A DNA stretch of 7,184 nucleotides from Deltaproteobacteria bacterium (GCA_019309945.1 JAFDFH010000120.1:1-7184); one strand, 5' to 3'; positions 1 to 5,721 are shown, counted from the first letter of the stretch. The notes: generated by a model not told the origin, from the letters alone. Made by a program: numbers and translations.

Positions 1-401
1 TTGGCCTATCGATTCATCAGGTCGTGACGCTTGCATCCATTATTGAAAAAGAGACCGGTGCGCCTTCTGAGCGCCCGCTGATTTCCTCGGTATTTCACAA
101 TCGGCTGAAGAAAAGGATGCGCCTTGAAAGTGATCCGACGGTTATCTATGGTATAACGGATTTTGACGGGAATCTTACCCGAAAGCACCTGTCCACAAAG
201 ACACCTTACAATACTTATAGAATCAGGGGGCTGCCCCCCGGACCGATTGCCAACCCCGGCGCTAAAGCCCTGGAAGCGGCTTTATACCCGGCCGCCACCC
301 GATTTCTATACTTTGTTTCGAAAAAGGACAGAACCCATAAATTTTCCACGAATATTAAAGATCATAATAAGGCGGTAAGGAAATATCAGTTAAGAAGGTG
401 A
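1..401 (+). CDS. mltG: Endolytic peptidoglycan transglycosylase MltG, C-terminal part (5' end outside the window)
   Basis: This is the C-terminal 133 or so residues of an MltG/YceG-family protein, read in the frame that starts at base 3 and stops with TGA at 399-401. Members are inner-membrane enzymes that cut nascent glycan strands in the periplasm and are thought to set strand length. The family signature LASIIEKET is present; its first Glu (codon 45-47) matches the catalytic Glu of E. coli MltG. It is followed by SERPLISSVFHNRL, the DPTVIYG block, the TPYNTY..GLPPGPIANPG block, and the terminal LYFV....THKFS...DHN motif, so the catalytic half is complete and intact. The N-terminal membrane anchor and LysM-like part lie upstream and cannot be seen. 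The GTG at 24 is only an internal Val codon, not a start. Identity is very secure from the ordered motifs. Confidence 0.95.
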   Translation, partial: GLSIHQVVTLASIIEKETGAPSERPLISSVFHNRLKKRMRLESDPTVIYGITDFDGNLTRKHLSTKTPYNTYRIRGLPPGPIANPGAKALEAALYPAATRFLYFVSKKDRTHKFSTNIKDHNKAVRKYQLRR

Positions 402-420
402 GTTGACGGTTGTTGGCGAT

Positions 421-468
421 GATTTAGGCATTTAGGAATTTAGGGATTCAGGGATTTAGGAATTCAGG
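421..468 (+). repeat. Six tandem 8-base units, consensus NATTYAGG
   Basis: Six consecutive octamers without gaps: GATTTAGG, CATTTAGG, AATTTAGG, GATTCAGG, GATTTAGG, AATTCAGG. Only the first base and the T/C at position five vary. The array begins 19 bases after the mltG stop codon. The function is unknown; such short arrays can arise by polymerase slippage. A similar array with a different unit follows hom at the other end of the window. Confidence 0.9.
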
Positions 469-538
469 TATTACAAATTATTTTAATATGATACGATTAC
501 ATCACATTTTAGAATTAAGGAAAATTAGAGTTTTTAAG

Positions 539-708
539 AATTGATGAACTCGTAAAAAGTCCGATTTAGACGGTTTCGAAAAAAGTTTAAATTCAAGGCG
601 TGCAAATTTTGTAATCATGAGGCGTACTTATCGTACGCTGAATGATTACAAAATGCAGCATAACGCAGAAGTTGGACTTTTTACGAGACCGTCAAGAATT
701 CATCAGAC
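539..708. mobile_element. Palindromic MITE-like dispersed element, about 170 bp
   Basis: The ends are inverted copies: TGATGAA (542-548) against TTCATCA (699-705), then CTCGTAAAAAGTCC (549-562) against GGACTTTTTACGAG (674-687), 14 of 14 matching. Nearer the centre TTTTGTAATCAT (607-618) pairs with ATGATTACAAAA (642-653), and GCGTAC (622-627) pairs with GTACGC (633-638) around a 5-base loop. The left arm is longer than the right, so the palindrome is asymmetric. TTAAG occurs at 534-538 and 709-713, each exactly 3 bases outside the outer inverted repeats, which fits a 5-bp target duplication. There is no transposase gene, so any movement would need a helper in trans. From memory, closely similar repeats are scattered through Desulfobacterales genomes; that was not checked here. 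It could also act as a hairpin terminator after mltG. Confidence 0.7.
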
Positions 709-727
709 TTAAGTTGTGGTAATAGGT

Positions 728-1744
728 ATGCAGATTGAATCATTTTCAGATGAACAGATGGCCGGACAACGGCTGATGGTTGGGTTTGACGGCACCGATT
801 TAAACTCGGATCTCAAGTTTTTGATTGATACGATAAAAGTTGGCGGGATCATCCTTTTTTCAAGAAATTTATCCGATCCGGATCAAATCAGACAGTTATG
901 TGCATCGGTTCAGAAATATGCTTTGTCAAGGCAGCAGCCGCCATTATTGATTGCCATCGATCAGGAGGGCGGGCAGGTGGCCCGCCTGAAAGAACCATTT
1001 ACGCAGTTCCCAGGCAATCCCCATCTGGAAGGAGAAGAAGACGCGGTCCGTTTTGCAAAGGTAACGGCATTCGAACTGGCTGAAATCGGAGTCAATATGA
1101 ACATGGCCCCTGTCATGGACGTGGCCGCCGAAGAGATTCAGATTGTCATGGCCGACCGGGTTTTTGGATATGATCCAGGTTGGGTGTCGACGATGGGTAC
1201 ACTCGTGATCGATCATATGCAGCAGGGTGGAATCATGGCGGTGGCGAAACATTTTCCGGGAATCGGCCGTACAACTTTGGATTCGCACATAGAAATGCCG
1301 CGACTCAATATCGATTTGGCCGCCCTGGAATCTTCTGATCTTGTGCCGTTCGAGGCTGCCGTCAAACATCAAGTTGCGGGCATCATGCTGTCACACGCCC
1401 TTTATGTTCAAATCGATTCGGAGTGGCCGGCAAGCCTGTCACCAAGGATTGCAAAGGATTTATTACGGGATCAAATAGGGTTTGAGGGGATCGTTTTAAC
1501 GGATGACCTGGATATGGGGGCCATGATTGGTAATTATGATATTAAAGTAATGATGAAGCAGGTTTTATCTGCGGATATCGATATCGCTTTAATATGCCAC
1601 CGGAGTCCGAAAATTGAAGGGGCCTTTGAAGAAATACTAAGAATAATCTCGGATTCGACAGAGGCCAAAGAAAAAGCAGCGTCTTCTTTGGAGAGAATAA
1701 TCAGGTTGAAAAAGAAATATAAGTTATCGGCCCATCACCTATAA
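728..1744 (+). CDS. nagZ: Beta-N-acetylhexosaminidase (glycoside hydrolase family 3, NagZ type)
   Basis: NagZ removes N-acetylglucosamine from GlcNAc-anhydroMurNAc muropeptides in the cytoplasm during peptidoglycan recycling. The 338-residue product is a single GH3 TIM-barrel domain without a signal peptide, as usual for the family. Visible motifs are IAIDQEGGQVARL (Asp78, substrate binding), ADRVFGYDP (Arg144), KHFPGIG (Lys174-His175), the DSH dyad typical of NagZ (Asp185, His187), and VLTDDLDMGA with the presumed nucleophile Asp259. The usual PGHG is PGIG here. The ATG at 728 was chosen; a GTG at 716 in the same frame would add four residues, and neither has a strong Shine-Dalgarno sequence. 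The gene follows mltG, another cell-wall gene, but a palindromic repeat lies just upstream. Its last two codons overlap the end of tsaD on the other strand. Confidence 0.93.
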   Translation: MQIESFSDEQMAGQRLMVGFDGTDLNSDLKFLIDTIKVGGIILFSRNLSDPDQIRQLCASVQKYALSRQQPPLLIAIDQEGGQVARLKEPFTQFPGNPHLEGEEDAVRFAKVTAFELAEIGVNMNMAPVMDVAAEEIQIVMADRVFGYDPGWVSTMGTLVIDHMQQGGIMAVAKHFPGIGRTTLDSHIEMPRLNIDLAALESSDLVPFEAAVKHQVAGIMLSHALYVQIDSEWPASLSPRIAKDLLRDQIGFEGIVLTDDLDMGAMIGNYDIKVMMKQVLSADIDIALICHRSPKIEGAFEEILRIISDSTEAKEKAASSLERIIRLKKKYKLSAHHL

Positions 1745-2737
1745 CCTCATCCTTGAATAGACGTCGTCGCTCCTGTTTGATATTTTTCCCTGCCGTAACT
1801 GGTGATACCCGGCAGCGGCAATCATGGCGGCATTGTCTCCGCAAAGCGGGGTCGAAGGTATATGGACGGAAAATCCATGTGAATCGGCCTCTTGTCTTAC
1901 CTTTTCTCTCAGCCGATTGTTTGCCGCCACACCTCCAACGATTGCAATGTGGTCACAGCCCGCTTCCATTGCGGCATGGACAACCTTGTAAGACAGAACC
2001 TCGACTACGGCTTCCTGGAATCCTGCCGCTATATCCGGAATTTGAACTTTATATTCATTCGGGTGGGTCTGAATGTATCGGTTTACAGCGGTCTTGATAC
2101 CGCTGAAGCTAAAGTCAAAGTTGGATTTGTTCAGGTAGGTCCTTGGGAAAGCGATTTTTTCCGGATCACCCGCTTGCGCAAGCCTGTCAATCACACCTCC
2201 CCCCGGGTACCCGAAACCGAGCATCTTGGCCACCTTGTCAAATGCCTCTCCGGCAGCATCGTCAAGGGTTTGTCCCATCGGTTGAAGCAGGGTATGGGAT
2301 CTGACAAGGTAAATACTGGTATGACCGCCGGATGCCAAAAGGGCCACGAAAGGAAATGGGGGTGGATCTGGTTCCAGGAAGACGGAGTTGATGTGGCCCT
2401 CAAGATGATTCACACCCGTCCAGGGTATATCAAGGGCGTAAGCATAGGCCTTGGCGTAGGAGAAGCCGACAAGTAGTGACCCGATTAAACCTGGACCCTG
2501 GGTTGCGGCAATGGCATTAAGTTGTTTTATCTCCATACCGGATGCCCGGATTGCTTCATTTACAACCGGTACAATGGCCTCGATATGTTTCCTGGAAGCG
2601 AGTTCCGGAACAACGCCGCCATATGGATGATGGACGGCAATCTGGGATGTTACGATTGAAGATAGAATCGTATCGCCGTTAACGACCACGGCCGCCGCAG
2701 TTTCATCGCAGGATGTTTCTATGCCTAAAATGATCAT
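1739..2737 (-). CDS. tsaD: tRNA N6-adenosine threonylcarbamoyltransferase TsaD
   Basis: TsaD transfers the threonylcarbamoyl group from threonylcarbamoyl-AMP to A37 of ANN-decoding tRNAs, making t6A, together with TsaB and TsaE in the cytoplasm. The 332-residue product has the full ASKHA-fold signature: ILGIETSCDETAAAV at the N-terminus, the metal-binding pair His111 and His115 (NHLEGH), SGGHTSIYLV, DDAAGEAFDKVAKMLG followed by a glycine-rich turn, FSFSGIKTAV, GGVAANNRLR and CGDNAAMIA with Asp301 as the last metal ligand. Length and numbering match E. coli TsaD closely. The ATG at 2737 was chosen because the protein then begins MIILGIETSCDET, as in most homologues; a TTG at 2746 would add three residues. 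No strong Shine-Dalgarno sequence is present. The gene converges on nagZ. No tsaB or tsaE is in the window. Confidence 0.97.
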   Translation of the reverse strand: MIILGIETSCDETAAAVVVNGDTILSSIVTSQIAVHHPYGGVVPELASRKHIEAIVPVVNEAIRASGMEIKQLNAIAATQGPGLIGSLLVGFSYAKAYAYALDIPWTGVNHLEGHINSVFLEPDPPPFPFVALLASGGHTSIYLVRSHTLLQPMGQTLDDAAGEAFDKVAKMLGFGYPGGGVIDRLAQAGDPEKIAFPRTYLNKSNFDFSFSGIKTAVNRYIQTHPNEYKVQIPDIAAGFQEAVVEVLSYKVVHAAMEAGCDHIAIVGGVAANNRLREKVRQEADSHGFSVHIPSTPLCGDNAAMIAAAGYHQLRQGKISNRSDDVYSRMRL

Positions 2738-2750
2738 GTTATCCAAGGGC

Positions 2751-2756
2751 TTTATA
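2751..2756 (-). promoter_or_regulatory. Possible -10 box of a tsaD promoter
   Basis: On the minus strand TATAAA (5 of 6 to the sigma-70 -10 consensus) lies 13 bases before the tsaD ATG. Transcription from it would begin around 2744, leaving a leader of only about 7 bases. No good -35 box lies at 16-18 bases; the best hexamers match at 3 of 6. It is suggested mainly because a strong terminator just upstream (2788-2845) would otherwise cut tsaD off from any promoter. Confidence 0.3.
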
Positions 2757-2781
2757 TCTCGATGATTGTTTAGATCTACAT

Positions 2782-2852
2782 AAAAAACGGCCAGGAGCCC
2801 TATGTGAATTCATTTACATTCACCTGTGGCTAAGCGTCCTGGCCCATTTTTT
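2782..2852. terminator. Two-way intrinsic terminator, most likely ending the purM transcript
   Basis: GGCCAGGA (2789-2796) pairs perfectly with TCCTGGCC (2837-2844). The stem continues imperfectly with GCC (2797-2799) against GGC (2828-2830) and GTGAAT (2804-2809) against ATTCAC (2818-2823), leaving an 8-base loop. Six A residues (2782-2787) sit on the left flank and a T tract (2847-2852) on the right, so an RNA from either strand ends in a U run after a GC-rich stem. On the minus strand it would end the purM/small-ORF message ahead of tsaD. On the plus strand no gene lies directly upstream, so there it could only stop antisense transcription. Confidence 0.85.
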
Positions 2853-2862
2853 ATACAATCAG

Positions 2863-2898
2863 ACTTGATGCATTCGACGGTTTACGAATGCATCAAGT
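2863..2898. repeat. Perfect 14-bp inverted repeat with 8-base loop
   Basis: ACTTGATGCATTCG (2863-2876) is the exact reverse complement of CGAATGCATCAAGT (2885-2898); the loop is ACGGTTTA. It lies between the small ORF and the two-way terminator. Neither strand gives a clean terminator here: the plus strand has only a loose T-rich stretch after a few bases, and the minus strand has none directly. Its TTGATG...TTCG outer part resembles the ends of the element at 539-708 (TTGATGAACTCG), so it may be a relict end pair of the same family, or an RNA-stabilising 3' hairpin for the purM message. Confidence 0.8.
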
Positions 2899-2970
2899 GT
2901 TTGGTATTTTTAAGGAATCATCGATTTGACAACCATTTTTTCACCTACCGGGTGGTTTTGATTTAAGCGT

Positions 2971-3102
2971 TCAGGCTTTACAATTAATCCCCTTCTTCTG
3001 CTGACCCTTTGCAATCCAGTTTATCAGGCTCAAAAATTTATTTTGGATATTTTTTAATAAGCCGGCTTTTTTTTCCTTTTCATCGTGGCGCGCCAGCATC
3101 AT
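2971..3102 (-). CDS. Small ORF of 43 codons coupled to purM, function unknown
   Basis: On the minus strand the purM stop TAA runs straight into ATG ATG as TAATGATG, so this frame starts at 3102 (or 3099) and shares one base with the purM stop. It runs to TGA at 2971-2973. The peptide begins MMLARHDEKEKKAG, continues with LLKNIQNKFLSLINWIAKG, which can form an amphipathic helix, and ends in QQKKGINCKA with one Cys near the C-terminus. It is very basic (many Lys) and has no classical signal peptide or long hydrophobic segment. There is no Shine-Dalgarno sequence of its own, so it would depend on re-initiation after purM. Eight A residues in the coding strand (T at 3067-3074) could promote slippage. 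I do not recognise a family. Start-stop overlap and sensible amino-acid composition favour a real gene; the short length keeps this uncertain. Confidence 0.6.
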   Translation of the reverse strand: MMLARHDEKEKKAGLLKNIQNKFLSLINWIAKGQQKKGINCKA

Positions 3103-4145
3103 TAAACCCATTTGATCCCGCTATCTGATGTTTTTCTTTCAACGATTTCGCCGATAACGAACGCTTTTTCATTCATGGCACTGAGCCGTTCAAGCATATC
3201 CTGCGCAGCCCTCTGGGGAACCACGGCAATCATGCCGATACCATTGTTAAAGGTCCGCATCATTTCGCTTTCGGATATATTGCCGGCTTCTTGTAAAAAA
3301 GGGAAAATCGGTGGTGTATCCCAACTGTTTCTTATCAATACAACTTGACACGTTTGGGGTATAATACGGATCAGGTTTTCCGGTATCCCCCCGCCGGTTA
3401 CGTGGACAAGCCCACGGACGGGAAGATCCCGAATAAGGTGAAGAATCGTTTCCGAATATATTATCGTCGGCGTCAGAAGTTCTTCTCCGATTGTTTTGCC
3501 AAGCTCAGGTACATGGCTATCAATCTTTAACTTTAGATTATCAAAGCAAATCTTGCGGACCAGGGAATATCCGTTACTGTGAAGTCCACTGGATGCAAAA
3601 CCAATCACCTGATGACCGACATGAATTTCCGATCCATCAACAATTTTGTTATTATCAACGATGCCTACTGCAAAGCCCGCCAGATCATATTCCTTTTGCT
3701 TGTAAAATCCAGGCATTTCGGCAGTTTCACCACCAATAAGGGCACACTTGGCCATTTTGCAACCTTCACCGATTCCCTTTATAATATCCGTGGCAGTCTT
3801 TATTTTCAGCTTGCCCATTGAAATGTAATCGAGAAAGAAAAGCGGTTTTGCTCCCTGGACGGCAATGTCGTTGATACACATGGCAACCAGATCAATGCCT
3901 ATCGTGTCATGTTTGTCCATCATGAAAGCAATTTTAAGCTTGGTTCCGACGCCATCAGTTGAACTGACCAGGACGGGTCTTTCGATGTTGGTGAGATTGA
4001 GCGAAAAAAGGCCTCCAAAGCCACCGATTTCACCCATAACGCCAGATCGGGGTGTTTGTTTTGCAATCTTTTTTATTGCTTTTACCAAGGTGTTGCCTTT
4101 GTCAATATCAACACCCGCATCTGCATACGTAAGAGATTTTTTCAT
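3102..4145 (-). CDS. purM: Phosphoribosylformylglycinamidine cyclo-ligase (AIR synthetase) PurM
   Basis: PurM converts formylglycinamidine ribonucleotide to aminoimidazole ribonucleotide with ATP, the fifth step of de novo purine synthesis, as a cytoplasmic homodimer. The 347-residue product has the family's usual length. The N-terminus YADAGVDIDKGN (7-18) is typical, followed by GGFGGLF (41-47), the ATP-binding DGVGTKLKIA (64-73), NDIAVQGAKPLFFLDY (92-107), GGETAEMPGFY (138-148) and SGLHSNGYSLVRK (from 186), then VTGGGIPENL in the C-terminal half. The ATG at 4145 has GGAG six bases upstream on the minus strand, so the start is firm. Its stop overlaps the start of a 43-codon ORF. Divergent to alaC across a gap of about 340 bases that appears to give it a long leader. 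No other purine gene is in the window. Confidence 0.97.
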   Translation of the reverse strand: MKKSLTYADAGVDIDKGNTLVKAIKKIAKQTPRSGVMGEIGGFGGLFSLNLTNIERPVLVSSTDGVGTKLKIAFMMDKHDTIGIDLVAMCINDIAVQGAKPLFFLDYISMGKLKIKTATDIIKGIGEGCKMAKCALIGGETAEMPGFYKQKEYDLAGFAVGIVDNNKIVDGSEIHVGHQVIGFASSGLHSNGYSLVRKICFDNLKLKIDSHVPELGKTIGEELLTPTIIYSETILHLIRDLPVRGLVHVTGGGIPENLIRIIPQTCQVVLIRNSWDTPPIFPFLQEAGNISESEMMRTFNNGIGMIAVVPQRAAQDMLERLSAMNEKAFVIGEIVERKTSDSGIKWV

Positions 4146-4368
4146 TTATAACTCCGAATAATTATTTCAACCTCGAAACCTCCGAAAACCATTTGCTTTT
4201 GCTCCGTTTTTACATCAGACTCAGATTGCTGAGGTGCCAAGCCATTTAAATAGTGCCTACCGAGCTTGTCGCCATGGGTTAAGTTTACTTCTAAACAGGG
4301 GCATTTTTATAAAACTCGAACACACTGGAATGATTTTCAGAGGTCCCAAAACCCATTAAAACATTAGA

Positions 4369-4397
4369 AATTTAAACCGCATTGGCTTAAAAGTCAA
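4369..4397 (-). promoter_or_regulatory. Possible sigma-70 promoter for purM
   Basis: Minus strand: -35 TTGACT (plus 4392-4397, 5 of 6), 17-base spacer, -10 TAAATT (plus 4369-4374, 4 of 6). Transcription would start near 4362, leaving about 215 bases of leader before the purM ATG. It is the best match in the gap on that strand by eye; a promoter nearer purM cannot be excluded. Confidence 0.4.
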
Positions 4398-4412
4398 AAC
4401 AATTTTTTTGAC
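4393..4412. promoter_or_regulatory. Operator-like palindrome GTCAAAA-N6-TTTTGAC
   Basis: GTCAAAA (4393-4399) and TTTTGAC (4406-4412) are exact inverted copies around six bases. The palindrome includes most of both opposing -35 boxes, so a dimeric regulator bound here would block both purM and alaC-hom. It may equally be only the consequence of two back-to-back TTGAC boxes beside A/T tracts. Confidence 0.35.
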
Positions 4413-4437
4413 AACCGGACGGCTCTTATTGTATCTA
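4408..4437 (+). promoter_or_regulatory. Possible sigma-70 promoter for alaC-hom
   Basis: A perfect -35 box TTGACA lies at 4408-4413. The -10 partner is weak: TATCTA at 4432-4437 with an 18-base spacer is the best placed. The short distance to the alaC ATG (4484) fits a leader of about 40 bases. The perfect -35 is the main support. Confidence 0.4.
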
Positions 4438-4472
4438 CCATTTACAATTGCCATTCATGCTAATTTCAGAAA

Positions 4473-4478
4473 AGGTGA
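4473..4478 (+). promoter_or_regulatory. Ribosome binding site deciding the alaC start
   Basis: AGGTGA lies five bases before the ATG at 4484. It supports that start over a TTG at 4448 and an ATG at 4457 in the same frame, neither of which has a comparable site. Confidence 0.75.
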
Positions 4479-4483
4479 CTAAA

Positions 4484-5686
4484 ATGAGAGAATTTGCAAG
4501 ACTTGATCGACTGCCGCCCTATGTATTTGCAACCGTTAATAAGATTAAAATGAATGCAAGACATGCTGGAAATGATATTATTGATATGGGCATGGGGAAT
4601 CCCGATCTTGGCACGCCCGCGCATATTGTAGAAAAACTCATGGAAGCTTCTCAAAAACCGCACAATCACAGGTATTCAGCATCCATGGGTATTACAAAGT
4701 TGCGAATGGCCATTGCAAGCTGGTATAAACGCCGGTTTGATGTGGATATTGATCCGGACACGGAGGCAATCGTTACCATAGGGGTCAAGGAGGGCATGTC
4801 ACATCTGATCCTTGTTACAATCCGTCCCGGTGATGTGGTGTTTACACCAACTCCGACCTATCCCATTCACCCCTATTCAGCCATCATTGCCGGCGGTGAT
4901 GTGCGCGGAATACCGTTGGGACCGGATTCCGATTTTTTCGAAAACCTGATGCATGCGACCAAACAGACCTGGCCCAAGCCCAAGGTTTTAATTTTAAGTT
5001 ATCCCCACAATCCTACTACAGAAGTCGTGGATATCCGTTTTTTTGAAAAAATTGTAGATTTTGCCAAGGAACATGACATAATGATCATTCACGACTTCGC
5101 CTACGCAGATCTTGTATTTGACGGGTATAAAGCCCCAAGCTTTCTCCAGGTTAAAGGTGCCAAGGACGTGGGCGTGGAATTTTATTCGCTTTCCAAGAGT
5201 TACAGCATGCCCGGCTGGCGGGTCGGTTTTTGTGTTGGGAATAAGGAAACGGTGGAGGCCTTGCGGAGAATAAAAAGTTACCTTGATTACGGAATTTTTC
5301 AACCGATTCAGATCGCATCAATCATTGCGTTAAGTGGGATTGATGAACAGGACGCCAAAAACAATCTAAAAGATCAGCAGGAATGTGTTAAGGAAATCGT
5401 TGAGACCTATCGAACGCGAAGAGACACGCTTATTTCCGGTTTAAGACGCATTGGCTGGGATATCAAATCGCCTAAAGGGACAATGTTCGTGTGGGGAAAA
5501 ATCCCTGCTAAATATACCCATATGGGTTCGGTGGAATTTACAAAATTCCTGATTAACGAAGCCCAGGTCGCCGTTTCCCCGGGACTGGGATTTGGCGAGT
5601 ACGGTGATGAATACGTCCGCTTTGCGCTTATTGAAAATAATATGCGTATTAATCAGGCCGTCAGGGGGATCAGAAAAATCCTATGA
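4484..5686 (+). CDS. alaC: Alanine-synthesising aminotransferase AlaC (class I/II, PLP-dependent)
   Basis: AlaC makes alanine from pyruvate using glutamate as amino donor, with PLP, in the cytoplasm. The 400-residue product follows E. coli AlaC (YfdZ) closely from end to end as I remember it: FARLDRLPPYVF at the N-terminus, IIDMGMGNPDLGTP, HRYSASMGITKLR, VTIGVKEGMSHL, PTYPIHPY, PHNPTTEVVD, HDFAYADLVFDGYKAPS, the PLP-lysine motif SLSKSYSMPGWRVGF with Lys238, and VSPGLGFGEYGDEYVRFALIEN near the end. The start at 4484 is set by AGGTGA upstream and by the match to the family N-terminus. hom follows after 35 bases, so the two are probably one operon. The neighbour raises the alternative that it serves aspartate or diaminopimelate transamination; the motif string makes the AlaC subgroup much more likely than a true DapL, but substrate is inferred. 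Confidence 0.88.
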   Translation: MREFARLDRLPPYVFATVNKIKMNARHAGNDIIDMGMGNPDLGTPAHIVEKLMEASQKPHNHRYSASMGITKLRMAIASWYKRRFDVDIDPDTEAIVTIGVKEGMSHLILVTIRPGDVVFTPTPTYPIHPYSAIIAGGDVRGIPLGPDSDFFENLMHATKQTWPKPKVLILSYPHNPTTEVVDIRFFEKIVDFAKEHDIMIIHDFAYADLVFDGYKAPSFLQVKGAKDVGVEFYSLSKSYSMPGWRVGFCVGNKETVEALRRIKSYLDYGIFQPIQIASIIALSGIDEQDAKNNLKDQQECVKEIVETYRTRRDTLISGLRRIGWDIKSPKGTMFVWGKIPAKYTHMGSVEFTKFLINEAQVAVSPGLGFGEYGDEYVRFALIENNMRINQAVRGIRKIL

Positions 5687-5721
5687 GATTTTTAGAAACG
5701 TCCATAAGAGGAGCTGTTTGA

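Larger units (their letters stand above)
402..727. other. Gap between mltG and nagZ, filled by repeats
   Basis: No credible gene is seen here. The first part carries a six-unit 8-base tandem array (421-468), then about 65 bases of AT-rich sequence, then a palindromic element that ends only about 20 bases before nagZ. No convincing mltG terminator other than the palindrome itself is seen, and no clear sigma-70 promoter for nagZ; any promoter must lie in or next to the element. A 22-codon reading frame on the minus strand inside the palindrome is best treated as a by-product of the repeat. Confidence 0.7.
4146..4483. other. Divergent control region between purM and alaC
   Basis: No gene is supported here. 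The part nearest alaC (4369-4437) holds promoter-like boxes for both strands around a small palindrome. The rest would be a purM leader on the minus strand. It contains a small hairpin, GTTTA (4283-4287) with TAAAC (4292-4296) around a CTTC loop, enclosed by ATGGGTT (4274-4280) against AACCCAT (4350-4356), and CTCAG/CTGAG further toward purM. I do not recognise a known riboswitch. A 21-codon minus-strand frame (4356 down to 4291) lacks a ribosome site and is not called a gene. Confidence 0.55.

Noticed and set aside
594..662. 22-codon minus-strand frame inside the palindromic element
   Set aside because: It follows from the repeat sequence, spans the hairpin tip and has no ribosome site. If the element is multicopy, the frame will recur without being a gene.
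944..1372. 142-codon open frame on the minus strand
   Set aside because: Antisense to the catalytic core of nagZ; no motif, and rich in His, Arg and Cys as expected for a shadow frame.
1892..2476. 194-codon open frame on the plus strand
   Set aside because: It lies entirely antisense to tsaD, whose motifs are complete. The product shows no recognisable family and its length is explained by the codon bias of the true gene.
2910..2936. Eight-codon minus-strand frame (MVVKSMIP) with AGGTG five bases before its ATG
   Set aside because: The ribosome site looks good, but eight codons are too few to tell from chance and nothing follows that it could regulate closely.
3059..3074. AAGCCGGCTT followed by eight T, resembling a plus-strand terminator
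   Set aside because: The GC part is a loop-less palindrome that cannot form a useful hairpin, and no plus-strand gene lies upstream. The T run is the Lys/Glu-coding A run of the small ORF on the other strand.
4300..4330. GTGTTCGAGTTTTA on the minus strand as a tRNA T-loop
   Set aside because: The TTCGA core is present, but no T-stem, anticodon arm or acceptor pairing could be found around it.
4291..4356. 21-codon minus-strand frame in the purM leader (begins MGFGTSENHSSV)
   Set aside because: No Shine-Dalgarno sequence and not coupled to purM. Composition is plausible, but there is no support beyond an open frame; worth revisiting only if conserved.
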